DNA of 64,000 bases from Gemmatales bacterium (GTDB lineage Bacteria; Planctomycetota; Planctomycetia; Gemmatales; HRBIN36): NCBI GenBank assembly GCA_025060195.1, contig JANXCQ010000012.1, positions 55,786-119,785 on the forward strand, read 5' to 3'. This document shows positions 37,164-48,600 of this stretch, piece after piece. A program made the position numbers and the translations under genes. Under the pieces are notes generated by a model, which worked only from the letters and a program-made list of their open reading frames with translations, made no database searches and had not been told where the DNA came from. Position 1 is the stretch's first letter, and each line of letters begins with the position of its first letter.

Positions 37164-37384
37164 AGGCACAATCCGGTATGGCGAATTGCCAGCTTTCTGA
37201 GCTGACAAATACGGTGGTCAGCACCTTGGGCGCAACGGACAGTCTAGCAAAATCCGAACGCGAAGCCAGCGCTGGATTATGCTCACGGAATGGTCGTGCT
37301 CGGTTCGCCGCCGGGATACTGGACGTTCGGTTCTCCTATCAAATGAAAAAAAGAAGCCGTACTTCGCGCAAACGTCCAGCTTGC

Positions 37385-38281
37385 CTAACCTGCGGGGAGC
37401 TCCAGCTTATCGCCTTTGTAAACGCGGATAGTGCGAAATTCACTGAGGAACTGGGCGAGGTCCCGTGGCCGATTCTTCGGGTCTTTTTCCAACATCCGCA
37501 AAATTAGATTTCCGAATTCGTCGGTCACCTCCGGGTTGATCACCTGAGGCGCGGTCGGTTTCTCCGCTAAGTGTTTTCGCAGTAAATCTCCCGGAGTCAG
37601 TCCCGCAAATGGCAACCGGCCAGTTACCAGTTCATATAGGGTGACACCCAGGCTATAAATGTCGGAACTGGGAGTGATGTCAAGGTTCTGGATCTGTTCG
37701 GGCGACATGTAGGAGGGCGTGCCTGCTGTGGTGGACTTGCGCCCAAATAGTTTCGTGAGGAGGCTGGCCTTCTGGATTTTCTTAGTCAGGGCGAAATCTA
37801 TGATCTTTACTTCAGCGCTGCTGTTGACCAAGATATTATGCGGTTTGACGTCGCGGTGGACGTAGCCCCGCTGGTGGATGTGAAGCAGACCCTTAGCGAT
37901 TTGTTCGATGATGCTATGGATGTTCTGGCGAACCACGGCGTATGGCTGTAACATTTCGCCCGTGCGCGGGTCGGTGCGCCGCGCAATGCGGAGTTTCAAA
38001 TTCATGCCGGGAAAAAACTCCATGACGATGTAAGGATTCTTGCGGTCGGGACCGACTTTCATGACGCGGATTACGTTCGGATGCGTAAACTTTTGGCCTA
38101 TTTCCCCCTCGTGGATCAGCATGCGGACGTGCGTGGGTGAGCGGAGGCTTTCCGGAAGCAGGATTTTAATAGCGTAATGCCGACCGCTAGTTGGCTCCAC
38201 AGCTTCCCAGACCTGGCTGGTCTGACCCTGACTCATCATCTTCAACAGCCGATAGCCGCCAACAAAATCTGCTGCCGACAC
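37385..38281 (-). CDS. Serine/threonine protein kinase (soluble, DFA variant)
   Basis: 298 aa. A Hanks-type kinase domain fills the protein (about 10-280). Lys39 in YAIKIL, HRDVKPHN (142-149) and TPSYMSPEQ are intact. The Gly-rich loop is degenerate (SQGQTSQV) and the DFG motif reads DFA (162-164), keeping the Mg-binding Asp. It has no membrane segment or sensor domain, unlike most planctomycete kinases. It starts with GTG after AAGGAGG. The substrate is unknown. Its start is 48 bases after the stop of the ferredoxin-NADP reductase gene on the same strand. Confidence 0.92.
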   Translation of the reverse strand: MSAADFVGGYRLLKMMSQGQTSQVWEAVEPTSGRHYAIKILLPESLRSPTHVRMLIHEGEIGQKFTHPNVIRVMKVGPDRKNPYIVMEFFPGMNLKLRIARRTDPRTGEMLQPYAVVRQNIHSIIEQIAKGLLHIHQRGYVHRDVKPHNILVNSSAEVKIIDFALTKKIQKASLLTKLFGRKSTTAGTPSYMSPEQIQNLDITPSSDIYSLGVTLYELVTGRLPFAGLTPGDLLRKHLAEKPTAPQVINPEVTDEFGNLILRMLEKDPKNRPRDLAQFLSEFRTIRVYKGDKLELPAG

Positions 38282-38329
38282 GTATGCCTCCTTAGCTACG
38301 GGGAATGCCCCCGCGCTTCGCGATGGGTC

Positions 38330-39268
38330 TTACCAATACTTTTCGTAATGGATGGTTCCCTTCGACTTGCCCTCATCCGGTTGAAAGCCGCGGCGCATGA
38401 GTAATTCGACGGCGCCGGTCGGCTGAGGAAACTGCCACTCGCCGGTCTTCGGATCGCGTTTGGGCACGCCGATCATATTCGGATTGCCGCATAGATAAAC
38501 ATGCATTGTGTTGGGATCTAACGGCCTGCCAAGCATCCGTTCCAATTCGCCGCTAGCAATCAGGTCCTGGATGTAAATCTTGCGTCCCAGGTTTTCCGGT
38601 TCCCGCGTGGTGAGCGGTACGTAACGATAATTGGGGAAAAGTTCCATGAGGCGATGGTGTACGTTCCAGTAAGCCAGGTCGCGCCAATAACGGACACAGC
38701 ACACGGAAATAATGGGTTGGCGATGCCCCCGGCGGAGCAAATGCCAAATCATGTAATTGTGGGGCGCTTCGCCTGTGCCCGTCGCCAGGAAAATGACGGT
38801 GTGCTCCGGCTGGACGGGATCGAGCGTGTAACTGCCCGTGATCTTTTCGCCCAGATACAGTCGGTCGCCTTCTCGTAACGCAAACAGCCGGGGTGTCAGC
38901 GCGGGCGGTTTATCGGTGCCGCTTTCCCGCACCAGCACGATGTAGAACTCGAAGTAATCGAGTTGCTCGGTTTGGATGAGTTGGCCCTGGTCATCGAGGA
39001 TCGGATGGGAAAGCGAGTACGCTCGTTTGACCACGCGTGTGCGATCCGCAGGGCTAAGATTTTCTTCCTGACATCCCGGGACACGTGGCTCCCAGTAACC
39101 TAAACCGAGCGTGCCATATTGGCCGGGTTTATGAACGGGGATGGCGAAATCTGGGCGCACGCGAAAGACCGCCAAGTCAGTATGAGGTTTCCGAACGCTG
39201 ACGACAGTGGCGTTATAGTGAGTCTTACGCAACTGCTGGATTTGCGCGGGGGTCAGATATTCGTCCAT
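38330..39268 (-). CDS. Ferredoxin-NADP(+) reductase
   Basis: 312 aa. FAD-binding motif KRAYSLSHP (RxYS) and NADP-binding motif LATGTGEAPHNYM are present; VCCVRYWRDLAY follows, then VYLCGNPNMIG. The C-terminus ends in an aromatic pair (KYW), as in FNRs whose terminal Tyr stacks on the flavin. It passes electrons between NADPH and a ferredoxin or flavodoxin; a 7Fe ferredoxin is at 52832-53143. It lies directly upstream of the kinase gene. A weak CAGGTG precedes the ATG. Confidence 0.92.
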   Translation of the reverse strand: MDEYLTPAQIQQLRKTHYNATVVSVRKPHTDLAVFRVRPDFAIPVHKPGQYGTLGLGYWEPRVPGCQEENLSPADRTRVVKRAYSLSHPILDDQGQLIQTEQLDYFEFYIVLVRESGTDKPPALTPRLFALREGDRLYLGEKITGSYTLDPVQPEHTVIFLATGTGEAPHNYMIWHLLRRGHRQPIISVCCVRYWRDLAYWNVHHRLMELFPNYRYVPLTTREPENLGRKIYIQDLIASGELERMLGRPLDPNTMHVYLCGNPNMIGVPKRDPKTGEWQFPQPTGAVELLMRRGFQPDEGKSKGTIHYEKYW

Positions 39269-39386
39269 AGCTGGGCACCTGAGGACGGCCCAAGGTGCTC
39301 ACTGGCCGATTCGAAGTGAAGATACCTAAGTGGTTCCACGAGCCCGTTTGGCCCAGCCCCACCGAACGGTCGCGCTCTCCCCTGCC

Positions 39387-40292
39387 CTAGCCGACTTGGC
39401 GAATCGCCTGCTTGAGAATTTCGATGCACGCCGCCATGTCTGGCACGGGGTTATCCGGATTCGCTTCGTATTCGATGCTAATATAACCGCGGTGGGGCTT
39501 GTCATTAAACTTTACGTCCTTCAGGGCCCGAATGACGGCGACAACATCCAGCGCGCCCTTGCCGTAGATCACGTCGGTCTTCCGCTGATTATCGTGGTCT
39601 TTCAGGTGTAACCCATAGTTCCGCGGGCCCATGACGCGAATTTGTTCGGCGGGATCGAGCTTTTTCCCCAGTTGGGCCGCGCGAATCAGGTGCCCGGTAT
39701 CCAGACAGGTTCCGATGAGCGGATGGTGATTCTTGACCGCTTCCAGGATTACTTCGGCGCTATACCAGCGGTGCAGACCTTTTCCTACGGGGCCATGCGG
39801 GTGGATGGCGATACTAATTTTGTACTCTTCACAAAGTTTATCCAAGCTATCGAAGCTATCAGGGTCGGGGTCGGCGCTGAAGTGCTTGATACCTAGGGCG
39901 GCTCCAAACTCAAATAGGCGCTGGTTGGCGCTGTGATTCTTGCTGAAATGCTGCACCCCATAAGCTATGGGGGTGATCCCGTAATCCTGGCACATACGCA
40001 GGATCGCCTTGATTTGCTCAGGCGTGCTATTCGCGGGACAGTGCCCGGGGAAGAATTCGACATACTGCAGGCCCAGTTGCTGGATGCGCTTGAGCGCTCC
40101 TTCGCGGTCGAAATTGCGGAAACAGTAACTTTGTGCGCCGACGAGAAAATCCCCGAACGGTTTTTCCTGGTGCGGCTTCTTCTCTTGAGCGGTGGCGTCT
40201 TCACCGCGACACAAAACCACGCTGACTCCGCTCACCAGCGCAACACTGGTTTGCAGGAAGGCTCGCCGATGGACTTGCACCTCGTTGTTCAT
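39387..40292 (-). CDS. Tat-exported sugar phosphate isomerase/epimerase (xylose-isomerase-like TIM barrel)
   Basis: 301 aa from the ATG at 40292 (GGGAGA six bases upstream). An HRRAFLQ Tat-like motif and a hydrophobic stretch (about 10-25) indicate export or an anchored N-terminus. The AP_endonuc_2 TIM barrel (PF01261) shows QYVEFFPGH, IAIHPHGPVG, GTCLDTGHLIRAA (metal-binding Asp/His), NYGLHLKDHDN and YISIEYEANP. The family isomerises or epimerises sugars with a divalent metal. Substrate unknown; such exported members abound in planctomycetes. Confidence 0.9.
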   Translation of the reverse strand: MNNEVQVHRRAFLQTSVALVSGVSVVLCRGEDATAQEKKPHQEKPFGDFLVGAQSYCFRNFDREGALKRIQQLGLQYVEFFPGHCPANSTPEQIKAILRMCQDYGITPIAYGVQHFSKNHSANQRLFEFGAALGIKHFSADPDPDSFDSLDKLCEEYKISIAIHPHGPVGKGLHRWYSAEVILEAVKNHHPLIGTCLDTGHLIRAAQLGKKLDPAEQIRVMGPRNYGLHLKDHDNQRKTDVIYGKGALDVVAVIRALKDVKFNDKPHRGYISIEYEANPDNPVPDMAACIEILKQAIRQVG

Positions 40293-40519
40293 GTTGATTC
40301 TCCCGAGAGGATAAATCAACCCGCTTAGCTGATTGGTCGGCCGGGCTTGCCTTACAAGGTACAACTCTAGGTTGCTGAGTCAAGCAGCGAGTGGTGTGAA
40401 CTAACCGAACGACAGGAACAACCGACTGCACAAAGAGTCGGCACTGGCTAACTGGGAAGAGGGGAGGATCGGAGATAGCCAGCAACTGCCTTACAACACT
40501 ACCAGGTTAGACGTTGTGC

Positions 40520-41857
40520 TCAGCGTTCGGGGCGGATCAAAAGGATCAGATGATACGCCTCTGGGCGCAACTGCCCCCGCTGCTGACGGAACTGGTGAAG
40601 CTGTTTGCTGGCGGGGTAACGCAAGGGCGAAAACGCGACCGCTAGCGTGATGGGCGGTCGAAGAGGTTGGCCGCTAGCTACTTGTTCCAGCTTGCGGAGA
40701 GTATCGTCTTGCAGGTTCCCATCCAAAGGTTTGGAAGATGGGAGTCGTGGACTCAGCTCGGGTAAGGCGCTCACTGGTAAGCCCAGCAAGTCGGCCAAGC
40801 GTTGCCGTCCTTCTGCTTGGACGGGTTGGACGAGCACGCTTCGAATTTGCGGCTCGGGATGGGCTTTCGCGCCCAAGCGTGTGTCCTCGCGATGCAGAGT
40901 TAGTAAGAATTCTCCCACTTGTTCGGCGCTTAGATTTTCGATGTAAACGAAATACACCGTGCTCTGGCGACGTTTCCAGAAACTGAGCAGGCGTTCGTCG
41001 AGCTCGACGGGAATCTTCAGGCTACGCAGCGCCCGATGAATACGCTCCCAAGTTCGCTCACCGTCGTAGCAGGAGAGGTCTAGCACCAAGAACTTTCCCT
41101 GAGCTAATACTGTTTGCACTTGCGCCTGGCCAAAACGCTCCCAAGCCAGCAGAGGCGGCAAATGCAATTCCATGGTACGGAAAGAATTGCGGCCAACATC
41201 TTGAACAGGACTGGTAAGCACGATGGGTTCCGCAAGCGCGGGAACCGCCGGCTGCCCATCGCCTAAGACCAACGGTTGCACATCCCGCCAAGCTGAGGCC
41301 AATGTACTGCCTAAGCGACTCAGGCTCTGTTCGACGAAGCGAGCCGCTTGTTCCGCCATCTGCCGACTGGTTTGTTCCAGCTCCTCCAGAACTATTCCCA
41401 AATGCGGGTGCCCTGCGGACTGAACCGACTCCTGTGGCCCAGACGACTCCATGATCGTTTGCTCCTGCTGGCGCGCGGGGCGATGTTCCACGAGCGGGCT
41501 CGGGCCTGGCGTGTTGACCAGTTGCCTTAGCAAGACAAACGTGCCCCAGGCGATGAAAGGTAAGACGACCGCGGCAACCGCTACAGACGCCCACTTGCGC
41601 CAGTACAGTAGCCATAAACGGCGCCGCGCCAAGTCGGCCAATTCGCGACGCGCCAACTCGACCACCTGCTTCGCGAAATCGTCGCCCAACTTTTCCCGCC
41701 GCAGATACTTCAGACGCAGCGCGTCATTGAGCAACGCAGCAAACAGTTGCTGAGCTTCCGGGGACGCGCGCACCAACGCTTCGGCGCGCACTTTTTCTTC
41801 CGGAGAGAGGATGCCGTCCACCAGGCCAGTCAGCAATTGTTTTTCCGCATCAGTCAT
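40520..41857 (-). CDS. Transmembrane anti-sigma-factor-like protein
   Basis: 445 aa. The cytosolic N-terminus (1-80) starts LLTGLVDGILSPEEKVRAEALV, the kind of short helical domain found in anti-sigma and FecR-type regulators, but without the Zn-binding HxxxCxxC. One membrane helix lies at about 89-111. The long outer part (about 115-445) has no recognised fold. It overlaps the upstream sigma gene by four bases (ATGA), the standard layout for a sigma/anti-sigma pair. The anti-sigma role is inferred from context. Confidence 0.78.
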   Translation of the reverse strand: MTDAEKQLLTGLVDGILSPEEKVRAEALVRASPEAQQLFAALLNDALRLKYLRREKLGDDFAKQVVELARRELADLARRRLWLLYWRKWASVAVAAVVLPFIAWGTFVLLRQLVNTPGPSPLVEHRPARQQEQTIMESSGPQESVQSAGHPHLGIVLEELEQTSRQMAEQAARFVEQSLSRLGSTLASAWRDVQPLVLGDGQPAVPALAEPIVLTSPVQDVGRNSFRTMELHLPPLLAWERFGQAQVQTVLAQGKFLVLDLSCYDGERTWERIHRALRSLKIPVELDERLLSFWKRRQSTVYFVYIENLSAEQVGEFLLTLHREDTRLGAKAHPEPQIRSVLVQPVQAEGRQRLADLLGLPVSALPELSPRLPSSKPLDGNLQDDTLRKLEQVASGQPLRPPITLAVAFSPLRYPASKQLHQFRQQRGQLRPEAYHLILLIRPER

Positions 41858-42459
41858 CGCTTCAGTTCCGGTGCGAACGTCGAGCTACTCGGAGAGTCTT
41901 TTTCCATTTGTTCCAAAAGCCGACGCAATTCCAAGCGGGCGCGGTGCAATCGGCTGCGCACCGTGCCTAGAGGGATGTTGAGCACGTCGGCAATTTCCTC
42001 GTAGCTCAGTTCGTCCATGTCGCGGAGAATGAGCACCATGCGGTATTCATCGGAGAGCTGGCTCAAGGCCTGCTGCAGCCGCTCGTCTTCTTCGAGCCGC
42101 TGGAGTTGCCAGTCGGGATGAGCCAGCAACGACGGATCGGCTGGCTCCACCGAGTTTCGCTCCTCGTTGACCTCCGACAGGGTACGCATCGGCTTGCAGC
42201 GCCGCTTCCAATCCACGGCGTGGTTGATGGCGATGCGGTAGAGCCAGGTGAAAAATTGCGCGCCGCCTCGGAAGTAACGCAGCGAGCGAAAGGCGCTCAG
42301 GAAAGCCTCCTGCACCACATCGCGGGCATCTTCGGCATTTCCGAGGAAGCGGTACACGGCGTTATAGAGCCGGTCTTGATACCGCCGCACTAATTCGCCG
42401 AAAGCGTCGATGCGGCCCTGGAGGCAGCGACGAATCAGCGTGCGATCATCGGTAGCCAC
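41854..42459 (-). CDS. ECF-type RNA polymerase sigma factor
   Basis: 201 aa, GTG start after AGGGAAG. Region 2 has FGELVRRYQDRLYNAVYRFLGNAEDARDVVQEAFL and FFTWLYRIAINHAVDWKRR; region 4 has LSYEEIADVLNIPLGTVRSRLHRARLELR, the -35-binding helix-turn-helix. Region 3 is absent, as in extracytoplasmic-function sigma factors. It is co-translated with the putative membrane anti-sigma partner downstream. The gene is divergent from uvrA. Confidence 0.93.
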   Translation of the reverse strand: MATDDRTLIRRCLQGRIDAFGELVRRYQDRLYNAVYRFLGNAEDARDVVQEAFLSAFRSLRYFRGGAQFFTWLYRIAINHAVDWKRRCKPMRTLSEVNEERNSVEPADPSLLAHPDWQLQRLEEDERLQQALSQLSDEYRMVLILRDMDELSYEEIADVLNIPLGTVRSRLHRARLELRRLLEQMEKDSPSSSTFAPELKR

Positions 42460-42611
42460 GCTTCCCTCTTATTAGACGTGCTCCGCTGCGGGCCGGTTCC
42501 CCAAGCAGGCAGCATACAATGATCGGCGACTCACCCCGTGAGCTTCTACCCCAGACTTGCCTCTTCAGCGCGTCTGGTCCCGACCTTTCTCCGTGACCAT
42601 CATAGCAAACT

Positions 42612-45600
42612 ATGGACGCGAAAAAAATCATCATTCGCGGTGCCCGAGAACATAACCTGCAAAATGTTAGTATCGAGCTGCCGCGAAATCGCCTAATTGT
42701 TTTCACGGGCGTGAGCGGTTCGGGAAAAAGCTCGCTGGCCTTCGATACGCTCTACGCTGAGGGCCAACGGCGGTACCTGGAATCGCTGTCCAGTTATGCG
42801 CGGCAGTTTCTCGGCCAGCTGCAGAAACCCGATGTGGATTACCTCGGTGGCCTCTCTCCTTCCATCAGTATTCAACAAAAGACTGCAGGGCGTAATCCCC
42901 GTTCCACTGTGGGCACGATGACGGAAATTTACGATTTGCTGCGAGTTCTCTATGCCCGCATCGGTCAAGGGCATTGTCCTCAGTGTGGCCGACGCGTGGA
43001 GGCGCAAAGTGTCGATCAGATCGTCGAGCGGATATTGGCCCTGCCCCAAGGCAGCCGCGTGCTCGTCCTCGCCCCGGTCATCCGTCAACAAAAGGGGGAG
43101 TACAAAGACCTGTTTGCCGAGATGCGACGCCGCGGTTATCTACGAGCACGGGTGGACGGCCAATTAGTGCGGCTCAGCGAAGACCTGCATTTGGACCGCC
43201 AACTCAAGCACGACATTGAGATCGTCATAGACCGCATTATTGTCGAGCCGAAGGCGCGGAGCCGAATTGCTGAAGCCGTCGAACAGGCGCTAAAACTTAG
43301 CGACGGCACAATTCTGATATTACGCGAGGCGCCCTCATCAGCGTCCAAGCCTCTGGAAGCGGGCGAGGAACAAGGCGACTTTGCCGAGGAACTGTTACTT
43401 TCCGCCAAGTACGCTTGTGCCCATTGCGGTCTCAGTTTTGACCCGCCCTCGCCGCAGATGTTCAGTTTTAACAGTCCGCAAGGGATGTGTCCCGCTTGCG
43501 ATGGTCTGGGCGAAAAGTACGATTTCGACCCGTCGCTCCTGGTGCCCGACCCGAACCGCAGTTTTGCTGAAGGCGCGGTCGAAATTCTAGGCCCACTCAA
43601 TCAAATGGGCCGGTGGCGTCGGCACATTTACGAGGGCGTGGCCGAGACTTTAGGCATTGACCTGTATCGTCCCTGGAAAAAGTTACCGGCGCAGCACCGG
43701 CATTGGCTGCTTTACGGCAGCGGCGATCGGGAAATCCTCTTTCGATGGCGTACCTCGGGGGGCGTTTGGCACCACGTGGGCAAGTGGGAGGGAATCATCC
43801 CGCAGTTAATGAGCAGCTTCAAGAAGAGTCCCGAAGGTCCGCGGCGCTTGCAGTTGCAGAAATACATGCGCGTGGTGCCCTGCCCTGCATGTAACGGCAC
43901 TCGTATCCACGCCCAGGCGCGAGCTGTGCGAGTGGGCGGGAAAACTTTGCCCGAAGTTTGTGCCTTACCTATCGGAGAACTGGCCCAATGGTTGGCCGAA
44001 GACGACAGTTGTTCCGGAGGTGATCGCCTCGTACGCCACCTCAGCCCGTTAGAGAGGCATATCGCCGCCGAAGTGCTGAAGGAAATTCGCACGCGGCTAC
44101 AATTTTTGACTAATGTCGGTCTGCATTATCTGACATTGGATCGGCCCGCACCGACGCTCTCCGGAGGGGAGGCGCAACGGATTCGCTTGGCGCGGCAAAT
44201 CGGCAGCGGTCTCGTCGGCGTGCTGTACATTTTGGATGAGCCGAGTATCGGCTTGCATCCACGCGACAATGCTCGATTGTTGGCCAGCTTGAAACAGCTA
44301 CGCGATCTGGGCAACACGGTTATCGTCGTGGAGCACGACGAGGATACTATTCGTGCTGCGGACTACATCGTGGACTTCGGTCCTGGTCCCGGGGTGCGCG
44401 GGGGACGTATTGTCGCCTGCGGTTCCTTGCAGGATATTTGCTGCCACCCAGAGAGTCTGACTGGGCAATATCTGAGCGGCCAGAAAGCCATTCCCATTCC
44501 CGAACGGCGTCGTCCTCCCGGAAAGCAGAAACTGAAGATTTTCGGGGCGTGCCACAATAACTTGAAAAACATTGACGTCGAAATCCCTTTGGGACTGTTC
44601 GTCTGCGTGACCGGCGTGAGCGGCTCGGGAAAAAGCTCCCTGGTCAACGACGTGCTCTGGCAAGCGCTACGCCGACACTTCGGCAGAAACCAGGACGAGG
44701 ATGAAGGTGAAGCAGACAACGGTTTCGCGCCGTCCGTCACGGTGGGCAAACATCGTAAGATTACCGGATTGCAATATTTGGACAAGGTCATCGCCATTGA
44801 CCAATCACCCATCGGGCGCACCCCGCGCTCCAACCCCGCAACGTACACCAAGGTGTTCGATGAAATCCGCCAACTGTTTGCCAGCTTGCCGCAGTCCAAG
44901 ATGCGCGGCTACAAGCCGGGGCGCTTCAGCTTCAATGTGCCCGGTGGGCGTTGCGAAGCTTGTGAGGGCCACGGTGCCAAGCGCCTGGAGATGGATTTCC
45001 TCGCCGATATCTGGGTGCCTTGTGAGGTCTGTGAGGGGCGACGCTTCAATCGTGAGACCTTGCAGATTGAATTCAAGGGCAAGAATATCCACGATGTCCT
45101 GAATCTGGATGTGCAACAAGCCCTGGAACTGTTCGCCCACCAGCCGAAAATTCATGCCATGCTCCAGACGTTGCATGACGTGGGCTTGGATTATATCAAA
45201 CTCGGGCAGCCGTCGCCGACGCTATCGGGCGGCGAAGCGCAGCGAATCAAGTTGGCGCGCGAGCTTTGTAAGAAGGCCACGGGCCGAACCTTATACATCT
45301 TCGACGAGCCTACCACGGGCCTGCATTTCGAGGACATCGCTAAGTTATTACGCGTGTTACACGAGCTGGTGGATCGCGGCAACACGGTGCTGGTCATCGA
45401 ACATAACCTCGAAGTGCTCAAGACCGCCGATTGGATTATTGACTTGGGGCCTGAGGCTGGGGACGCAGGCGGCTACGTAGTCTGTGTCGGTCCACCGGAA
45501 ACGATCGCGAACTGTCCGAACTCGTACACCGGTCAGGCCCTGCGTCAGGTACTCGGTTTAGAGCGCAAAACGACAGCGGCGTCGGTATCTGCCACGCGTC

Positions 45601-48600
45601 CGCGCGGGCGACGCCGTGTGCGCTCTGCGGACCCACAGCCTACGTCCGGCGATCATGCGGTGGCCCAACCACAGACGGTTACCGAAATTGTTGTACGCGG
45701 TGCCCAGCAGCATAATCTGAAGAATATCTCGGTCACCTTGCCCCGCGAGCGGATGATTGTGTTCTGTGGACCGAGCGGTTCCGGCAAGACCTCTCTGGCG
45801 GTGGACACGATTTATGCCGAGGGACAGCGGCGCTATATCGAGTCACTCTCGGCCTACGCACGCCAATTCCTGGGCGGAATTCAGAAACCGAAGGTCGAGC
45901 AAATCACGGGGTTGTCGCCCGCCGTCTGTATCGAGCAGAAAAACACCAGCAAGAGTCCCCGCTCTACCGTCGGCACGGTTACTGAAATTCACGATTATTT
46001 ACGGGTACTGTTTGCCCGACTCGGACAGATGCACTGTCCGCGTTGCCAGATTCCCATTGCTCCGCAGACGGTAGATCAAATCATCGAGCGACTGCAAGGT
46101 CTGCCGGAGGGAACGAAGCTGTACGTGTTAGCGCCAGTGGATTGGCGGGACAACGAGACCTCCACAGCATTGTGGGAGAGTATTCGCCGGGCGGGTTTCC
46201 TGCGTGTCCGCGTGGACGGTAAGACCTATTCGCTCGACGAGGCGCCAACGTTAGACCGACGTCGGCGGCACGAAGTCCAGGTGGTGGTAGACCGCGTTAT
46301 CGTGCGGGCGGGTCAGCGGGCTCGGTTGGCCGACGCGGTAGAGGCTGCTTTAGAATTGGGACGAGGAACCATGCTGGTGGCGTTTGTCGAGGAAACGGTA
46401 GCGGAAGAACGTTGGCGGTTGGAGCGGTTCAGTCAACTGTTATCTTGTCCCCAATGCGGTCGCGGTTTTGAGCCGCTCAACCCTCATCATTTTTCCTTCA
46501 ATAGTCCGTTAGGCTGGTGTCCCGCGTGTGAAGGTCTGGGCGTGCAACAAGGCGCGAATCTGACCACGCTGCTGCGGGATGAATCGCGGAGCCTGCGGGC
46601 TGGTGCGCTGATGGGCTGGCCCGACGAATCCAATAGCACATTTTGGACGGTAATGGAGTCTTTAGCGCACCATTTCCAACTTTCGCTCGACCAGCCTTGG
46701 TCACAACTGGATACTTCGACGCAGCGCTTAGTTTTGTACGGCAGTCCGGGAGAGCGGGTGCCAGTGTACCGGAAACCCAGAGCGCAGTCGCAGTCGGCTC
46801 TTGTGTTGCCCGCGGAACGGAATTTCCAGAGGGTCGAACGCGACGAGAAAGAGGAAGTCGCTTTCTGGGTCGAATACAAAGGACTCTTCCCTGCCCTGGA
46901 CGAAGCGGCGCGAGTCAGTCCCATTTGGCGGGGGAAAATGGAGGCGCTAGTTTCTGAAATACCCTGCTCTTCTTGCGGAGGCACACGACTACGCGAGGAG
47001 GCTGCCGCAGTCCGCTTCCGAGGTAAAACGCTGCATGAGATCGGCTCCCTGTCGCTGAGCCAAGCCCTGACCTTCTTCCGCAACCTCCGCCTCACTTCGC
47101 GGGAACAGCAGATCGCCGGGGAACTTCTTCGGGAAATTACCCACCGGTTACAGTTTCTTGTGGACATAGGCCTGGATTACCTGACGCTGAATCGCGCCGC
47201 GCCGACTCTTTCGGGAGGCGAAGCCCAACGTATCCAATTGGCGGCCCAGCTGGGAAGTGGGCTGACCGGCGTGCTGTATGTTCTCGATGAGCCGACCATC
47301 GGCCTGCATCCGCGGGATAATCGTCGGCTCATTCAGGCCTTGGGACGGCTACGCGATCTGGGCAACACGCTCATCCTCGTGGAGCACGACCGCGAGGTGC
47401 TTGCCACCGCTGACTACCTGGTGGACTTCGGTCCGGGCGCGGGCGACCGAGGCGGGGAGATCGTCGCCCAAGGGACTCCCCGAGCCATTCAACGCGATCG
47501 ACAATCGCTCACGGGACAGTACCTAAGCGGACGCAAGGCTATTCCTGTCCCGACGATGCGGCGCACGCCCAGTTCTGACCGCTGGCTCATTGTCCGCGGT
47601 GCACGTCAGCATAATCTGAAAAACGTGGACGTGGCTTTCCCATTAGGCTGTCTGATTGCGGTAACCGGCGTGAGCGGGTCCGGCAAGAGTTCGCTCGTGG
47701 AGGACGTCTTGTACAACACTCTCGCACGGAAATTGCATCGGGCTCGTACTCCGGTCGCCGCTTGCGATGCCGTTCTCGGAATCGAGCATCTTGATAAGGT
47801 CATCAACGTGGATCAGAGTCCCATCGGCTGGACACCCAATTCCAATCCGGCCACATACACGGGCGTTTTTGATTTACTGCGGGAACTATATGCCCGTCTG
47901 CCGGAGGCGCGAGTTCGAGGATACACGCCTGGACGTTTCAGTTTCAACCGTCCTGGTGGCCGGTGTGAGGCCTGCGAAGGTAATGGTCAAAAGAGAATCG
48001 AGATGCATTTTCTCCCCGATGTCTGGGTGGAATGCGAAGTCTGCCGCGGCACGCGTTACCAGGCGGAAACCCTGCAAGTGCGTTATAAAGGATACAGCAT
48101 CGCCGATGTGTTGAACCTGCGCATCAGTCAAGCGTTGGAAGTGTTCGCCGCCTTTCCGCGGATTCAGCGCTTATTGCAAACGTTAGCCGACGTCGGCTTG
48201 GATTACTTGACCTTGGGTCAACCAGCGCCCACGCTCTCGGGCGGCGAAGCGCAACGCGTCAAATTAGCTGCGGAACTCGCTCGGCCTAGTACGGGACGTA
48301 CCTTGTATATCCTGGACGAGCCGACCACGGGACTGCATTTCGACGACATTCACAAGCTCTTGGTCGTGCTGCATCGCCTGGTGGATTTGGGAAACACGGT
48401 GGTGGTGATCGAGCACAACCTTGATGTGATCAAGACTGCCGATTGGGTCATTGACCTAGGCCCGGAGGCGGGGGAAGGTGGCGGCTACGTCGTCGCTTGT
48501 GGCACGCCAGAGGATGTGGCCGCCGGACGACCACCGCAAGTGCCCGCGCCCTGCTTGCCCGATGGCGCGACCTTAAGTTGGCCTGATGGCCGATTCCCGT

